A stretch of DNA of 64,000 bases. It comes from JACQFK01 sp964619955 (lineage in GTDB: Bacteria > Planctomycetota > MHYJ01 > JACPRB01). The notes below the pieces were generated by a model that was not told the origin of the DNA, ran no database searches, and was given only the letters and a program-made list of their open reading frames with translations. The DNA lies in NCBI GenBank assembly GCA_964619955.1, contig CAZUJF010000021.1:1-64000 (forward strand), in the 5' to 3' direction. Each line of letters opens with the position of its first letter. Within the stretch, counting starts at the first letter, position 1. A program made the position numbers and the translations under genes. Shown piece by piece: positions 43,124 through 51,271 of this stretch.

Positions 43124-46100
43124 ATGAGTCCAGGCGCCCTGACCGACCAGTACCGCAGCTGTTTCGAGCCCGGCGTCTCCGTCGAGGGACGCCGCCTGGC
43201 CGAGAACGGCCGCGTCATGGTCTTCCATCACACCCCGGTCTCGCTGAAAGCCACGGTCTCCGCGAAGACCACGCACATGATCTCCATCGCGCTCGACGGC
43301 GACCTCATCTCGGGATCCTGCGACTGCCCGGTCTTCAGCGCGCGCCGCTGCGCGCACCTCTGGGCGGGCATCGTGCACGCCGAGCGTCGCGGCCTGCTGC
43401 GCCGCCTCGCCGGCGGCTTCTTCCCGTGGAGCCATCCCGCCGATCCGCCCGAAAAACGCGGCGGCCCCAAGAAGACCGAGCGCCCCCGCGCCGCGGAATG
43501 GCGCAACGCGTTCAACCGGCTCTTCACGCCCCCGGCGGAAGAGCCCGACCGCAACCCCGGCGAACTCGTCTACACGTTCGATCCCGCGCCCGTCGGCTAC
43601 GGCGCGCCCCCCATGCTCGAGGTCTCCGTGCGCCGCCGGCTCAAGTCCGGCGCCTGGGGCAAGCCCCGCCCGCGCTCGCTCAGCCTCCGCGTCATCGCGG
43701 ACGTGAAGGACCCCGGCGAACGCCGCGCCCTCGAACTGCTGCTGGGCGCCCCCGACCCCTTCGAGGTCGACGAGGACCGCCGCAGCCGCTTCGTCATCGG
43801 TAGCGGCCACGCCCTCACCGTGCTGCCCGCGCTCGCGCGCACGGGTCGGCTCCATCTGGACAAGACCCCCTTCAGCGTCGACGAGGGCGGCCCCTGGGTC
43901 TTCCACCTCGCGATGAAGAAGGAGGAGAAGTTCCACAGCATCCGCGGGCACTTCGAGCGCGACGGCGTCCTCATGCCGGCCGGGCCGGGGCTCATCGTCC
44001 TCGGCGGCGGCCTGCTCCTGCGCGGCCCGCAGATCGCGCGCTACGACTTCGCCGGCGACTTCCGCTGGATCCACCTCGGCCTCGCGGACCCGCCCATCGA
44101 GGTGCCGGACCGCGACCTCGAATCCTTCTTCGCGGGGCTCTACGCGCTGCCGGTCCCGATCCCCTTCGAGTTCCCGCCGGAGCTCCGCGTCGAGCAGCAG
44201 CGGCCCGTGCCGCACCCCGTGCTCCGCCTCGACGTCCGGCAGGAGGACCTGCACGCGCAGCTGATCTTCGACTACGACGGCCAGCGGCTCGAGGCGGCGG
44301 ACCTCCGCGCCCAGATCTACGACATCCACGCCCGACGGCTGCTGATCCGGGACCAGGACTTCGAACGCGCCGCGCGCGCGGAGCTGGAGGCGCTGGGCTT
44401 CGGTCCGGAGCTCCGCATCGCCGCGGAGCGCCTGCCGGCCGCCGTGCTCGCCCTCTCGCAGAAGGGCTGGCGGGTCGAGGGCGAGCAGGGCGTGTTCCGC
44501 GCGCCGGGCGAGTTCCACTTCTCCGTCTCCTCGGGCATCGACTGGTTCGACCTGGGCGGCGGGGTGGACTTCGCGGGCCAGATCGTCCCGTTCCCGGAGC
44601 TGCTCGCCGCGCTGCGCTCGGGCAAGCGCTTCGTGAAGCTCGGCGACGGCAGCCTCGGCCTGCTGCCGGAGGAATGGCTGCGCCGCCAGGGGCTCTTCCT
44701 CTCGGCGGGGGAGAGCGCGGGCGAGGCGCTGCGGTTCACGCGCAGCCAGGCGGCGCTGCTCGACGCGCTGCTCGCGGCGGAGGGGAAGGCCGACGTCGAC
44801 GCGACGTTCGACCGTCTGCGCGCGGGGCTGCACCGCTTCGAGGGCATCGCGCCGGTGGAGCCGCCGCCCGGCTTCCAGGGGGAGCTGCGGCCGTACCAGA
44901 AGGAGGGCCTCGGCTGGCTGGGCTTCCTGCGGGAGACCGGCCTGGGGGGCTGTCTCGCGGACGACATGGGGCTCGGCAAGACGGTCGAGATCCTCGCGCA
45001 TCTGGAGATGCGGCGCCAGGCGGGCGCGAAGGCGTCGCTCGTCGTCGTCCCGCGCTCGCTGCTCTTCAACTGGAAGGCGGAGGCCGCGCGCTTCGCGCCG
45101 CAGCTGCGGATCGCGGAGCACTGGGGGCAGGATCGGGCGCGCGCGGCGGCGAAGCTCGCCGACGCGGACGTCCTGCTCACCACGTACGGGACGCTGCGCC
45201 GGGACGCGGCGTTGCTGAAGGACGTGCGCTTCGACTGTCTCATCCTCGACGAGGCGCAGGCGGTGAAGAACGGGTCGAGCGACACGGCGAAGGCGGTGCG
45301 GCTGCTCAAGGGCGACCAGCGGCTGGCGCTGAGCGGGACGCCGATCGAGAACCACCTGGGCGAGCTCTGGAGCCTGATGGAGTTCCTCAATCCCGGGCTG
45401 CTGGGGCGCGCGTCGGCGTTCCGGGGGGCGCTGGATTCGGGGGCGGACGACGCGCCCACGCGGAAGCGGCTGGCGGCGGCGCTGCGGCCGTTCATCCTGC
45501 GGCGCACGAAGCAGCAGGTGGCGCCGGAGCTGCCGGAGCGGATGGAGCAGACGATCTCCGTCGAGCTGCTGCCGGACGACCGGAAGCGCTACGACGACCT
45601 GAAGCGGCATTATCAGGAGTCGCTGCTGGGCAAGGGTCCGAAGCTGCCGGCGGGCCGGCAGAAGTTCCAGGCGCTGGAGGCGCTGCTGCGGCTGCGTCAG
45701 GCGTCCTGCCATTCGGGCCTGCTCGACCCCGCGCGGCGGGACCAGCCGAGCGCGAAGCTGGAGATCCTGATGGACCGCCTGCGGGAGGTGGTCGCGGAGG
45801 GTCACAAGGCGCTGGTGTTCTCGCAGTTCACGAGCCTGCTGAAGATCGTGGACGAGGCGCTGCGGCGGGAGGGCATGCCGCGGGAGTACCTCGACGGCCA
45901 GACGCAGGACCGCGCGGAGCGGGTGCGGAGTTTCCAGGAGGACCCGGAGATCAAGGTCTTCCTGATCAGCCTGAAGGCGGGCGGGGTGGGTCTGAACCTC
46001 ACCGCGGCGGAGTACGTCTTCCTGCTGGATCCCTGGTGGAATCCGGCGGCGGAGGCGCAGGCGATCGACCGGACGCACCGGATCGGGCAGTCGCAGAAGG

Positions 46101-46255
46101 TGATCGCCTGCCGCCTGGTGGCGAAGGACACGGTGGAGGAGAAGGTCCTCGAGCTGCAGGGCCGCAAGCGCGAGCTGGCGGACGCGATCCTGGGCGAGGA
46201 CAGCCGCCTGGTCGCCAACCTGACGCGCGAGGACCTGGAGCGCCTCCTCTCCTGA
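43124..46255 (+). CDS. SWIM zinc-finger SNF2-family helicase
   Basis: The N-terminus contains a SWIM zinc finger, CDCPVFSARRCAHLWAG (CxC then CxH, about residue 67). The C-terminal half is an SNF2 ATPase: motif I DDMGLGKTVEILAHLEM (about residue 612), motif II LDEAQAVKNGSS, motif III LSGTPIENHLGELWSLMEFL, motif V LISLKAGGVGLNLTAAEYVF and motif VI QAIDRTHRIGQSQKVIACRL. Bacterial SWIM/SNF2 proteins are ATP-driven DNA translocases thought to remodel nucleoprotein or RNA polymerase complexes. At 1043 residues its length is typical. ATG 43124 is preferred to TTG 43118. A bidirectional terminator follows. Confidence 0.93.
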   Translation: MSPGALTDQYRSCFEPGVSVEGRRLAENGRVMVFHHTPVSLKATVSAKTTHMISIALDGDLISGSCDCPVFSARRCAHLWAGIVHAERRGLLRRLAGGFFPWSHPADPPEKRGGPKKTERPRAAEWRNAFNRLFTPPAEEPDRNPGELVYTFDPAPVGYGAPPMLEVSVRRRLKSGAWGKPRPRSLSLRVIADVKDPGERRALELLLGAPDPFEVDEDRRSRFVIGSGHALTVLPALARTGRLHLDKTPFSVDEGGPWVFHLAMKKEEKFHSIRGHFERDGVLMPAGPGLIVLGGGLLLRGPQIARYDFAGDFRWIHLGLADPPIEVPDRDLESFFAGLYALPVPIPFEFPPELRVEQQRPVPHPVLRLDVRQEDLHAQLIFDYDGQRLEAADLRAQIYDIHARRLLIRDQDFERAARAELEALGFGPELRIAAERLPAAVLALSQKGWRVEGEQGVFRAPGEFHFSVSSGIDWFDLGGGVDFAGQIVPFPELLAALRSGKRFVKLGDGSLGLLPEEWLRRQGLFLSAGESAGEALRFTRSQAALLDALLAAEGKADVDATFDRLRAGLHRFEGIAPVEPPPGFQGELRPYQKEGLGWLGFLRETGLGGCLADDMGLGKTVEILAHLEMRRQAGAKASLVVVPRSLLFNWKAEAARFAPQLRIAEHWGQDRARAAAKLADADVLLTTYGTLRRDAALLKDVRFDCLILDEAQAVKNGSSDTAKAVRLLKGDQRLALSGTPIENHLGELWSLMEFLNPGLLGRASAFRGALDSGADDAPTRKRLAAALRPFILRRTKQQVAPELPERMEQTISVELLPDDRKRYDDLKRHYQESLLGKGPKLPAGRQKFQALEALLRLRQASCHSGLLDPARRDQPSAKLEILMDRLREVVAEGHKALVFSQFTSLLKIVDEALRREGMPREYLDGQTQDRAERVRSFQEDPEIKVFLISLKAGGVGLNLTAAEYVFLLDPWWNPAAEAQAIDRTHRIGQSQKVIACRLVAKDTVEEKVLELQGRKRELADAILGEDSRLVANLTREDLERLLS

Positions 46256-46261
46256 CCCCGG

Positions 46262-46325
46262 AAAAAAGCAGCCTGTCTGTTTTGTCGTGTCCCGGGACAC
46301 GACAAAACAGACAGGCTGTTTTTTT
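46262..46325. terminator. Near-perfect 64-bp palindromic bidirectional terminator
   Basis: The two 32-base arms, centred on CCCGGG (46291-46296), match except at one position. The stem carries A6 on the left foot and T6 on the right, so it can terminate transcription from the helicase gene and from the opposing rhodanese gene, whose TAA (46324-46326) overlaps the right foot. The length of perfect pairing exceeds that of ordinary terminators. Confidence 0.8.
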
Positions 46326-46749
46326 ACTTGAGGCCGGCCTTTTTCAGCTCGGCATAGCCCGCCTTGAGCGGACGCACGTCGTAGCCCAGCCCCTTCAGGA
46401 TCGCCCCCGCCGTCAGCGCCCGCGCCCCCGAGCGGCAATGCACGTAGACCGGCTTGTCCTTCGGCACGCCTTCGAGCAGCTTCTCGCGCCCCGCCTCGTC
46501 CTTCAGCCCGCTCAGCGGAACGAAGCGCGCGCTCTCCAGATGCCCCGCGTCCCACTCCGACTGCTCCCGCACGTCCAGCAGGACCGCGCCGCCCTTCGCC
46601 AGCGCCGCCTTCACCGTCTCGACGGAGTCCGTCGTGTGCCGGATCTCCTGGGCGAGGGGGAGAATAAGGAATAAGGAATAGAGAATCCTGACGGCCCGCG
46701 ATTCTCCCTTTGGGGGAAACGTCGTCCGCCAGGATTCCTTATTCTTCAT
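46324..46749 (-). CDS. Rhodanese-like domain protein
   Basis: The rhodanese domain spans about residues 40-141: GAVLLDVREQSEWDAGHLES, VPLSGLKDEAG and the active-site loop VYVHCRSGARALTAG with the catalytic Cys. Such proteins transfer sulfane sulfur or act as sulfur-binding modules. The N-terminal 35 residues, including the start MKNKE and the hydrophobic ILYSLFLILPLAQ that looks like a signal peptide, are encoded by the inverted repeat element at 46662-46760. The true start may therefore lie further in; no internal ATG gives a clear alternative. The gene overlaps the asparagine synthetase gene by 11 bases. Confidence 0.82.
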   Translation of the reverse strand: MKNKESWRTTFPPKGESRAVRILYSLFLILPLAQEIRHTTDSVETVKAALAKGGAVLLDVREQSEWDAGHLESARFVPLSGLKDEAGREKLLEGVPKDKPVYVHCRSGARALTAGAILKGLGYDVRPLKAGYAELKKAGLK

Positions 46750-46760
46750 TCCTTATTCTC
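46662..46760. repeat. Inverted GAATAAG-heptamer element, copy A
   Basis: Left side: GAATAAG, GAATAAG, GAATAGA, GAATCCT. Core: GACGG, then a CTCCCTTTGGGGG hairpin region and CCGCC. Right side: AGGATTC, CTTATTC, TTCATTC, CTTATTC. The two sides are inverted copies with a period of seven. It overlaps the rhodanese N-terminus and the end of the asparagine synthetase gene. Confidence 0.75.
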
Positions 46761-48529
46761 CACTCTTGCATCATCAACACCGCCCACAGGAGATGCGGGG
46801 CCTCAATCCGACCGGCCAGGTGCGCCTCCCAGAGCGCCCGGATCGGGACCGCGTCCAGCAGGCCCCCCTTCGCGAGCGCCCCCGCCGACAGCAACGACTC
46901 CGCCCAGTCCCGCAAGGGCCCCCGCAGCCAGGCCCCCAGCGGGATCGAAAACCCCTGCTTGGGACGGTCCACCAGCGCCGCCGGCACGTGCCGGTGCAGG
47001 ATCTGCCGCAACGCCCACTTGGTGACGCCCTTGCGGATCCGCATCGAGGGCGGCAAGCGCAGCGCGAATTCCACGACCCGCGGATCCAGGAACGGCACCC
47101 GCGCCTCCAGCGACGCCGCCATCGACGCCCGGTCCACCTTGACCAGGATGTCCTCCGGCAGGTACATCTCCAGGTCCAGCACCTGCAGGGCCAGGACCCC
47201 GTCGTGCGAAGGCAGCCCCTCCGGCCGCTCCGCCGGCGTGAGCGGCAGCGGACCCGCGTCCGGCAGCGGCGGCCGCTCCCACTGCGTCACCAGGCTCAGA
47301 TACACCGACGCCGGGTCGCGCTGCGCGAACGCCCGCGCATAACGCCCCAGCCCCGGGACGAGCCCCGCCGCCGCCCCGCCCAGGCGCCGCAGCCAGGCGG
47401 GCATCCAGCCCAGGCGCCGCCACAGCAGGTCCGCCGCGAGATAACGCCGGTAGCCCCCGAAGAGCTCGTCCCCCGCGTCGCCGCTCAGCGCCACCGTCAC
47501 GTGCCGCCGCGTCAGCTTCGACACCAGATGCGTCGGGATCGCCGACGAATCCGCGAACGGCTCGTCGTACATCGCCGCGAGCGACGGGATCAGATCCCGC
47601 GCCTCCTGCGCCGTCACCGTCAGCTCCGTGTGCTCCGTGCCGAGGTGCTTCGCCACCGCCGCCGCATCCGCCGCCTCGTCGAACGCCGCCTCCCGGAAGC
47701 CGATCGTGAACGTCCGCACCGGCCGGGAGGACTGCGCCTGCATCAGCGCGACGATCGTCGAGGAGTCGATCCCGCCCGAGAGGAACGCGCCCAGCGGGAC
47801 GTCCGCCTCCATGCGGAGTTTGACCGCGTCCCGCAGCAGCCCGTCGAGCCGCTCGAGGGTCCCGGGCTCGTCCGCGGGGCTCAGGTCGAGGCCGCGCACG
47901 CGGTAGTAGGGCCGGGGCTCGTCGCCGACCCGCAGGAAGCAGCCGGGCGGCAGCTTGCGGACCGCCCGGTACGCGCTCCAGGGGGCGGGCAGGTAGCCGA
48001 GGCGCAGGTAGAGCGCGAGCGCGGCGCGGTCCGGGGCCGTCTCGAACGCCGGATGCGCCCGCAGCGCCTTGAGCTCCGAGCCGAACAGGAAGACGCCGCC
48101 GCAGGTCCCGTAATACAGCGGCTTCTCGCCGAAGCGGTCGCGGGCGAGCCAGAGCCGGCGCTCCTTCCGGTCCCATGCGGCGAACGCGAACATGCCGTTG
48201 AGGCGGGGGAGGGTCTTCTCGACGCCGTCGTCGTCGAGCAGCCCGAGCAGCACCTCGGTGTCGCTGCGTCCCCGGTACGCGCGGCCGCCGCGCAGGGCGG
48301 CATGGTTGTAGATCTCGCCGTTGAAGCCGAGGACCCAGCGCTCCGAGACCATGGGCTGGTGGCCGGCGGGGGAGAGGTCGAGGATGGAGAGCCGGCGCTG
48401 GCCGAGGGCGGCCCCTTCGCCGATCCAGGTCCCGCGGTCGTCGGGCCCCCGGTGGACGAGGGCGTCCGTCATGCGGTCGAGGACCGCGGGATCGGGGGCC
48501 GGCCCCAGAAACCCGGCGATCCCGCACAT
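46739..48529 (-). CDS. asnB: Glutamine-hydrolysing asparagine synthetase
   Basis: The protein begins MCGIAGFLG with the catalytic Cys2 of the class II glutaminase domain, followed by LVHRGPDDRGTW and WVLGFNGEIYNHAALRGGRA. The synthetase domain has the PP-loop LGAFLSGGIDSSTIVALM and VALSGDAGDELFGGYRRY. It makes asparagine or a related amide from an acid, ATP and glutamine; homologues in exopolysaccharide clusters amidate uronic acids or similar. Linkage to the Wzc and glycosyltransferase genes points that way. The final residues (RIRNEE) come from element copy A, which also supplies the stop codon. Full-length for the family. Confidence 0.92.
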   Translation of the reverse strand: MCGIAGFLGPAPDPAVLDRMTDALVHRGPDDRGTWIGEGAALGQRRLSILDLSPAGHQPMVSERWVLGFNGEIYNHAALRGGRAYRGRSDTEVLLGLLDDDGVEKTLPRLNGMFAFAAWDRKERRLWLARDRFGEKPLYYGTCGGVFLFGSELKALRAHPAFETAPDRAALALYLRLGYLPAPWSAYRAVRKLPPGCFLRVGDEPRPYYRVRGLDLSPADEPGTLERLDGLLRDAVKLRMEADVPLGAFLSGGIDSSTIVALMQAQSSRPVRTFTIGFREAAFDEAADAAAVAKHLGTEHTELTVTAQEARDLIPSLAAMYDEPFADSSAIPTHLVSKLTRRHVTVALSGDAGDELFGGYRRYLAADLLWRRLGWMPAWLRRLGGAAAGLVPGLGRYARAFAQRDPASVYLSLVTQWERPPLPDAGPLPLTPAERPEGLPSHDGVLALQVLDLEMYLPEDILVKVDRASMAASLEARVPFLDPRVVEFALRLPPSMRIRKGVTKWALRQILHRHVPAALVDRPKQGFSIPLGAWLRGPLRDWAESLLSAGALAKGGLLDAVPIRALWEAHLAGRIEAPHLLWAVLMMQEWRIRNEE

Positions 48530-48543
48530 GAAGAGAGGATAGA

Positions 48544-48642
48544 GAATAAGGAATAAAGAATAAAGAATCCTGTCGGTCCGCGATCTCCCCGTTGGGGGAA
48601 ACGCCGCCCGTCAGGATTCTTTATTCTCTATTCTTTATTCCT
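48544..48642. repeat. Inverted GAATAAG-heptamer element, copy B
   Basis: GAATAAG, GAATAAA, GAATAAA and GAATCCT precede a core containing TCTCCCCGTTGGGGGAAACG. AGGATTC, TTTATTC, TCTATTC and TTTATTC follow. It lies just upstream of the asparagine synthetase start, between that gene and the four-helix-bundle gene. Confidence 0.8.
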
Positions 48643-48702
48643 TTTTCCTGTCGATTCCCGGCTCCTTCCCCGCACTCCTCCGGTGCATGAAGGGAGGATG
48701 CG

Positions 48703-49083
48703 ATGAACATCCGCAGCTTCGAGGATCTAGAGGCCTGGAAACTTGCCCACGCGCTGGCCCTGGAGGTCTACCGGGCGAGCGGGGGATTCCCTCCGGCGGA
48801 ACGCTTCGGCTTGGTTCCGCAGATTCGCCGCGCGGCGGTCTCGGTGTCCGCCAACCTCGCGGAAGGCTTCGGCCGTGCCACCCCGGCCGACAAGGCCCGC
48901 TGCTATACCATCGCCTCCGGCTCCCTGGAGGAGGTGGGCTGCTTCCTGCTCCTCGCACGCGACCTGGGCTGGCTGCCCGCCGCTCATTCCCTGTTTGCAG
49001 CCCTGGCCAAGACCCGGGGCGTCCTTCGCGGGCTGTTGCAGGCGACCCGGAATGGAGCGTACTTGAAGAGGAATGAAGAATAG
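48703..49083 (+). CDS. Four-helix-bundle protein (S23/IVP family)
   Basis: The 126-residue sequence matches the family of intervening-sequence-encoded proteins: FEDLEAWKLAHALALEVY, GLVPQIRRAAVSVSANLAEG and YTIASGSLEEVGCFLLLARD. Members occur inside 23S rRNA intervening sequences and also as stand-alone genes; this copy has no rRNA nearby. Function is unknown. The last residues (YLKRNEE) and the stop codon are provided by repeat element copy C, just as in the asparagine synthetase gene. Confidence 0.85.
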   Translation: MNIRSFEDLEAWKLAHALALEVYRASGGFPPAERFGLVPQIRRAAVSVSANLAEGFGRATPADKARCYTIASGSLEEVGCFLLLARDLGWLPAAHSLFAALAKTRGVLRGLLQATRNGAYLKRNEE

Positions 49084-49169
49084 GGAATAAGGAATCCTGA
49101 CGGCGCGCGATCCCCCTTCGGGAGCAACGCCGCCCGCCAGGATTCCCTATTCTTTATTCTCTATTCTTT
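49071..49169. repeat. Inverted GAATAAG-heptamer element, copy C
   Basis: GAATGAA, GAATAGG, GAATAAG and GAATCCT lead into GACGG and a CCCCCTTCGGGAG hairpin core. CCGCC, AGGATTC, CCTATTC, TTTATTC and TCTATTC follow. It separates the four-helix-bundle gene from the Wzc-like gene. Confidence 0.8.
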
Positions 49170-49187
49170 GTTTGCTATCCTGCTTCA

Positions 49188-51266
49188 ATGGACCCCGCAT
49201 CCCCCGCCATCGTTGCTCCTGACGGCGCCTCCCTCGCCCAGGTCCTCATCATCCTCCGCCGCCGCTGGCGCCTCCTCGCCCTCGTCTGGCTCGCCACCCT
49301 CGTCGCCGTCGGCATCTACACCTTCACCACCAAACGCCTCTACCGCCCCCAGGCCTCCCTCGAAATCCGCCCCGAAACCCCCCTCGTCGGAGGCGACGCC
49401 GCCGACCCCGCCCTCATGGCCTCCCGCATGATGTGGGAGAACTACTACCGCACCCAGGAACAGATCCTCACGAGCCCCACCCTCCTCGAAACCGTCTTCA
49501 AGGCCCTCCCCGAGGCGGTGCGCCGCAAGTGGGACGACAAAAAAGACCCCCTCAAGGCCTTCGGCGAACAGCTCGACATCGAAAAAGTCCGCACCAGCTT
49601 CATCCTCAAGATCGGCTTCGTCGACGAGGACCCCGCCGCCGCCACCCAGGTCGTCAACACGCTCGTCTCCCTCTACCTCGACGACGCCAACCGCCGCCTC
49701 CGCGAATTGAAAAGCGGCGCCGCCGAGGTCCTCTCCAAGGAGGCCCTCCCCTCCATCCGCGCCCGGGTCGACGACGCCGACAAGGCCCTCCAGGCCTTCC
49801 AGACCCAGACCGGCTTCATCGACTTCGACGAACACTACAAATCCCTCGTCGAGGCCCGCCGCCGCTTCGACACCCGCTTCACCGAGATCCGCCTCCGCCG
49901 CATCAAGGTCCGCTCCGAACTCGACGCCCTCAGCTCCTACGGCGTCGAGGGCGTCAGCGGCCTCTTCAACCCCGCCTTCCACTCCACCCGCACCCTCGAA
50001 CCCCTCGCCGACCAGCGCACCCGCACCGCCACCGAACTCGCGAAGGCCGAAAAACTCTACAAGGAACGCCACCCCGCCATCCTCGAACTCCGCCAGCAGC
50101 TCCTCCTCGTCGAGGAGAAGATCCGCGAGGCCATCCGCGGCACCCTCAAGTCCCTCGAAACCGACCTCGCCGCCGTCGAGGGCGAGGAGAAGGCCCTCAA
50201 GGCCGAGATCGAGTCCACCGACGCCGGCATGACCGCCGCCGCGCGCAACCTCAACCAGTTCAAGCGGCTCGACGGCGAACTGCTCTCCGCCAAGGAGCTC
50301 TACACCTCGTATCTGAAGAAGTACGGCGAGACGACGGCGACCAGCGGCTCGGCGCTCGGCTCCGTCCGCGTCGTCGACCACGCCACCCTCCCCCTCGCCC
50401 CCTTCAAACCCAAGATCCTCACCAACCTCGCCCTCGCCGCCGTCGTCGGCCTCCTGCTCGGCGTCGGCGCCATGTTCGTCGTGGAACAGCTCGACGACCG
50501 CATCCAGAGCCCCCGCGAAGTCGAGGCCTTCGTCGGCCTCGAGGTCGTCGCGATGATCCCGCGCCTCAGCACCGCCCTCGGCGATTCGCCCGTGCTGCTC
50601 GACGAACACGCGACGCTGCCGGAATTCGAGTCCTTCCGCGGCCTGCGCGCCGAGCTCGTGACGCGCCTCGAAAAGATCCAGGGCGGCAGGGTGGTCTGCA
50701 TCCTGTCCGCGCTCCAGGGCGAGGGCAAGTCGACGGTGACCGCCAACCTCGCCAAGGTCCTCGCGATGGAGGGCCGGCGGGTGCTCGTGTTCGACGCGGA
50801 CCTGAGGCGCCCCAGCCAGCGCAAGCTGATCGGCGCGGCGGCCGGCGCGGGCCTGGAGCAGTACCTGCAGGGGAAGGCGACGCTCGCCTCGGTCGTGCAG
50901 CAGAGCAAGGTCCCCGGCGTGGACGTGCTGGCGGCCGGCGAGGGCAGCTCGGGCGCGGCGGAGCTCGCGGGCACGACGCGCTTCGAGGAGGCGCTGGTCT
51001 GGGCGCGCGCGAACTACGACTTCGTCCTCATCGACTCGGCGCCGGTGAACCAGGTGAGCGAGAGCCCGCTGGTGGCGCGCCGGGCGGACCTCACGGTGCT
51101 CGTGGTGCGCGAGGGCCAGACGAGCCGCAGCGCCGCGGTGCTCGCGCGCCGGCGGCTCGAGAGCATGCAGGTGGCGCTGGGCGGCGCGGTCATGAACTGC
51201 GCCAACCCCCAGGGCCGCGGCTACGGCTACGGCTACTACTACTCCGCCTACTACGGCAAGACGTAG
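49188..51266 (+). CDS. Wzc-like chain-length determinant / tyrosine autokinase
   Basis: Residues about 15-60 hold the first membrane helix and Wzz domain (ILRRRWRLLALVWLATLVAV). A long coiled-coil periplasmic part follows, and a second helix (NLALAAVVGLLLGVGAMFVV) near residue 415. The cytoplasmic BY-kinase domain has Walker A ALQGEGKSTVTANLAKVLA (about residue 512), A' RVLVFDADLRRPSQRK and Walker B DFVLIDSAPVN. The C-terminus is a tyrosine cluster (GYGYGYYYSAYYGKT), the autophosphorylation site. The protein controls polymer length and export of exopolysaccharide. It is separated from the other polysaccharide genes at 59.6 kb by accessory DNA. Confidence 0.93.
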   Translation: MDPASPAIVAPDGASLAQVLIILRRRWRLLALVWLATLVAVGIYTFTTKRLYRPQASLEIRPETPLVGGDAADPALMASRMMWENYYRTQEQILTSPTLLETVFKALPEAVRRKWDDKKDPLKAFGEQLDIEKVRTSFILKIGFVDEDPAAATQVVNTLVSLYLDDANRRLRELKSGAAEVLSKEALPSIRARVDDADKALQAFQTQTGFIDFDEHYKSLVEARRRFDTRFTEIRLRRIKVRSELDALSSYGVEGVSGLFNPAFHSTRTLEPLADQRTRTATELAKAEKLYKERHPAILELRQQLLLVEEKIREAIRGTLKSLETDLAAVEGEEKALKAEIESTDAGMTAAARNLNQFKRLDGELLSAKELYTSYLKKYGETTATSGSALGSVRVVDHATLPLAPFKPKILTNLALAAVVGLLLGVGAMFVVEQLDDRIQSPREVEAFVGLEVVAMIPRLSTALGDSPVLLDEHATLPEFESFRGLRAELVTRLEKIQGGRVVCILSALQGEGKSTVTANLAKVLAMEGRRVLVFDADLRRPSQRKLIGAAAGAGLEQYLQGKATLASVVQQSKVPGVDVLAAGEGSSGAAELAGTTRFEEALVWARANYDFVLIDSAPVNQVSESPLVARRADLTVLVVREGQTSRSAAVLARRRLESMQVALGGAVMNCANPQGRGYGYGYYYSAYYGKT

Positions 51267-51271
51267 GCGGT

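Noticed and set aside
43022..46555. A very long minus-strand open frame opposite the SNF2 helicase
   Set aside because: It lies antisense to a gene with complete helicase motifs, is compositionally biased (Arg/Ala/Gly/Gln-rich) and shows no domain. Such frames are expected in very GC-rich DNA. The same applies to 1460-4138 plus, 10360-12507 minus, 31250-33712 minus and 49433-53452 plus.
48703..49083. Four-helix-bundle gene as evidence for a 23S rRNA gene
   Set aside because: Members of this family also exist outside rRNA, and neither side contains rRNA sequence.
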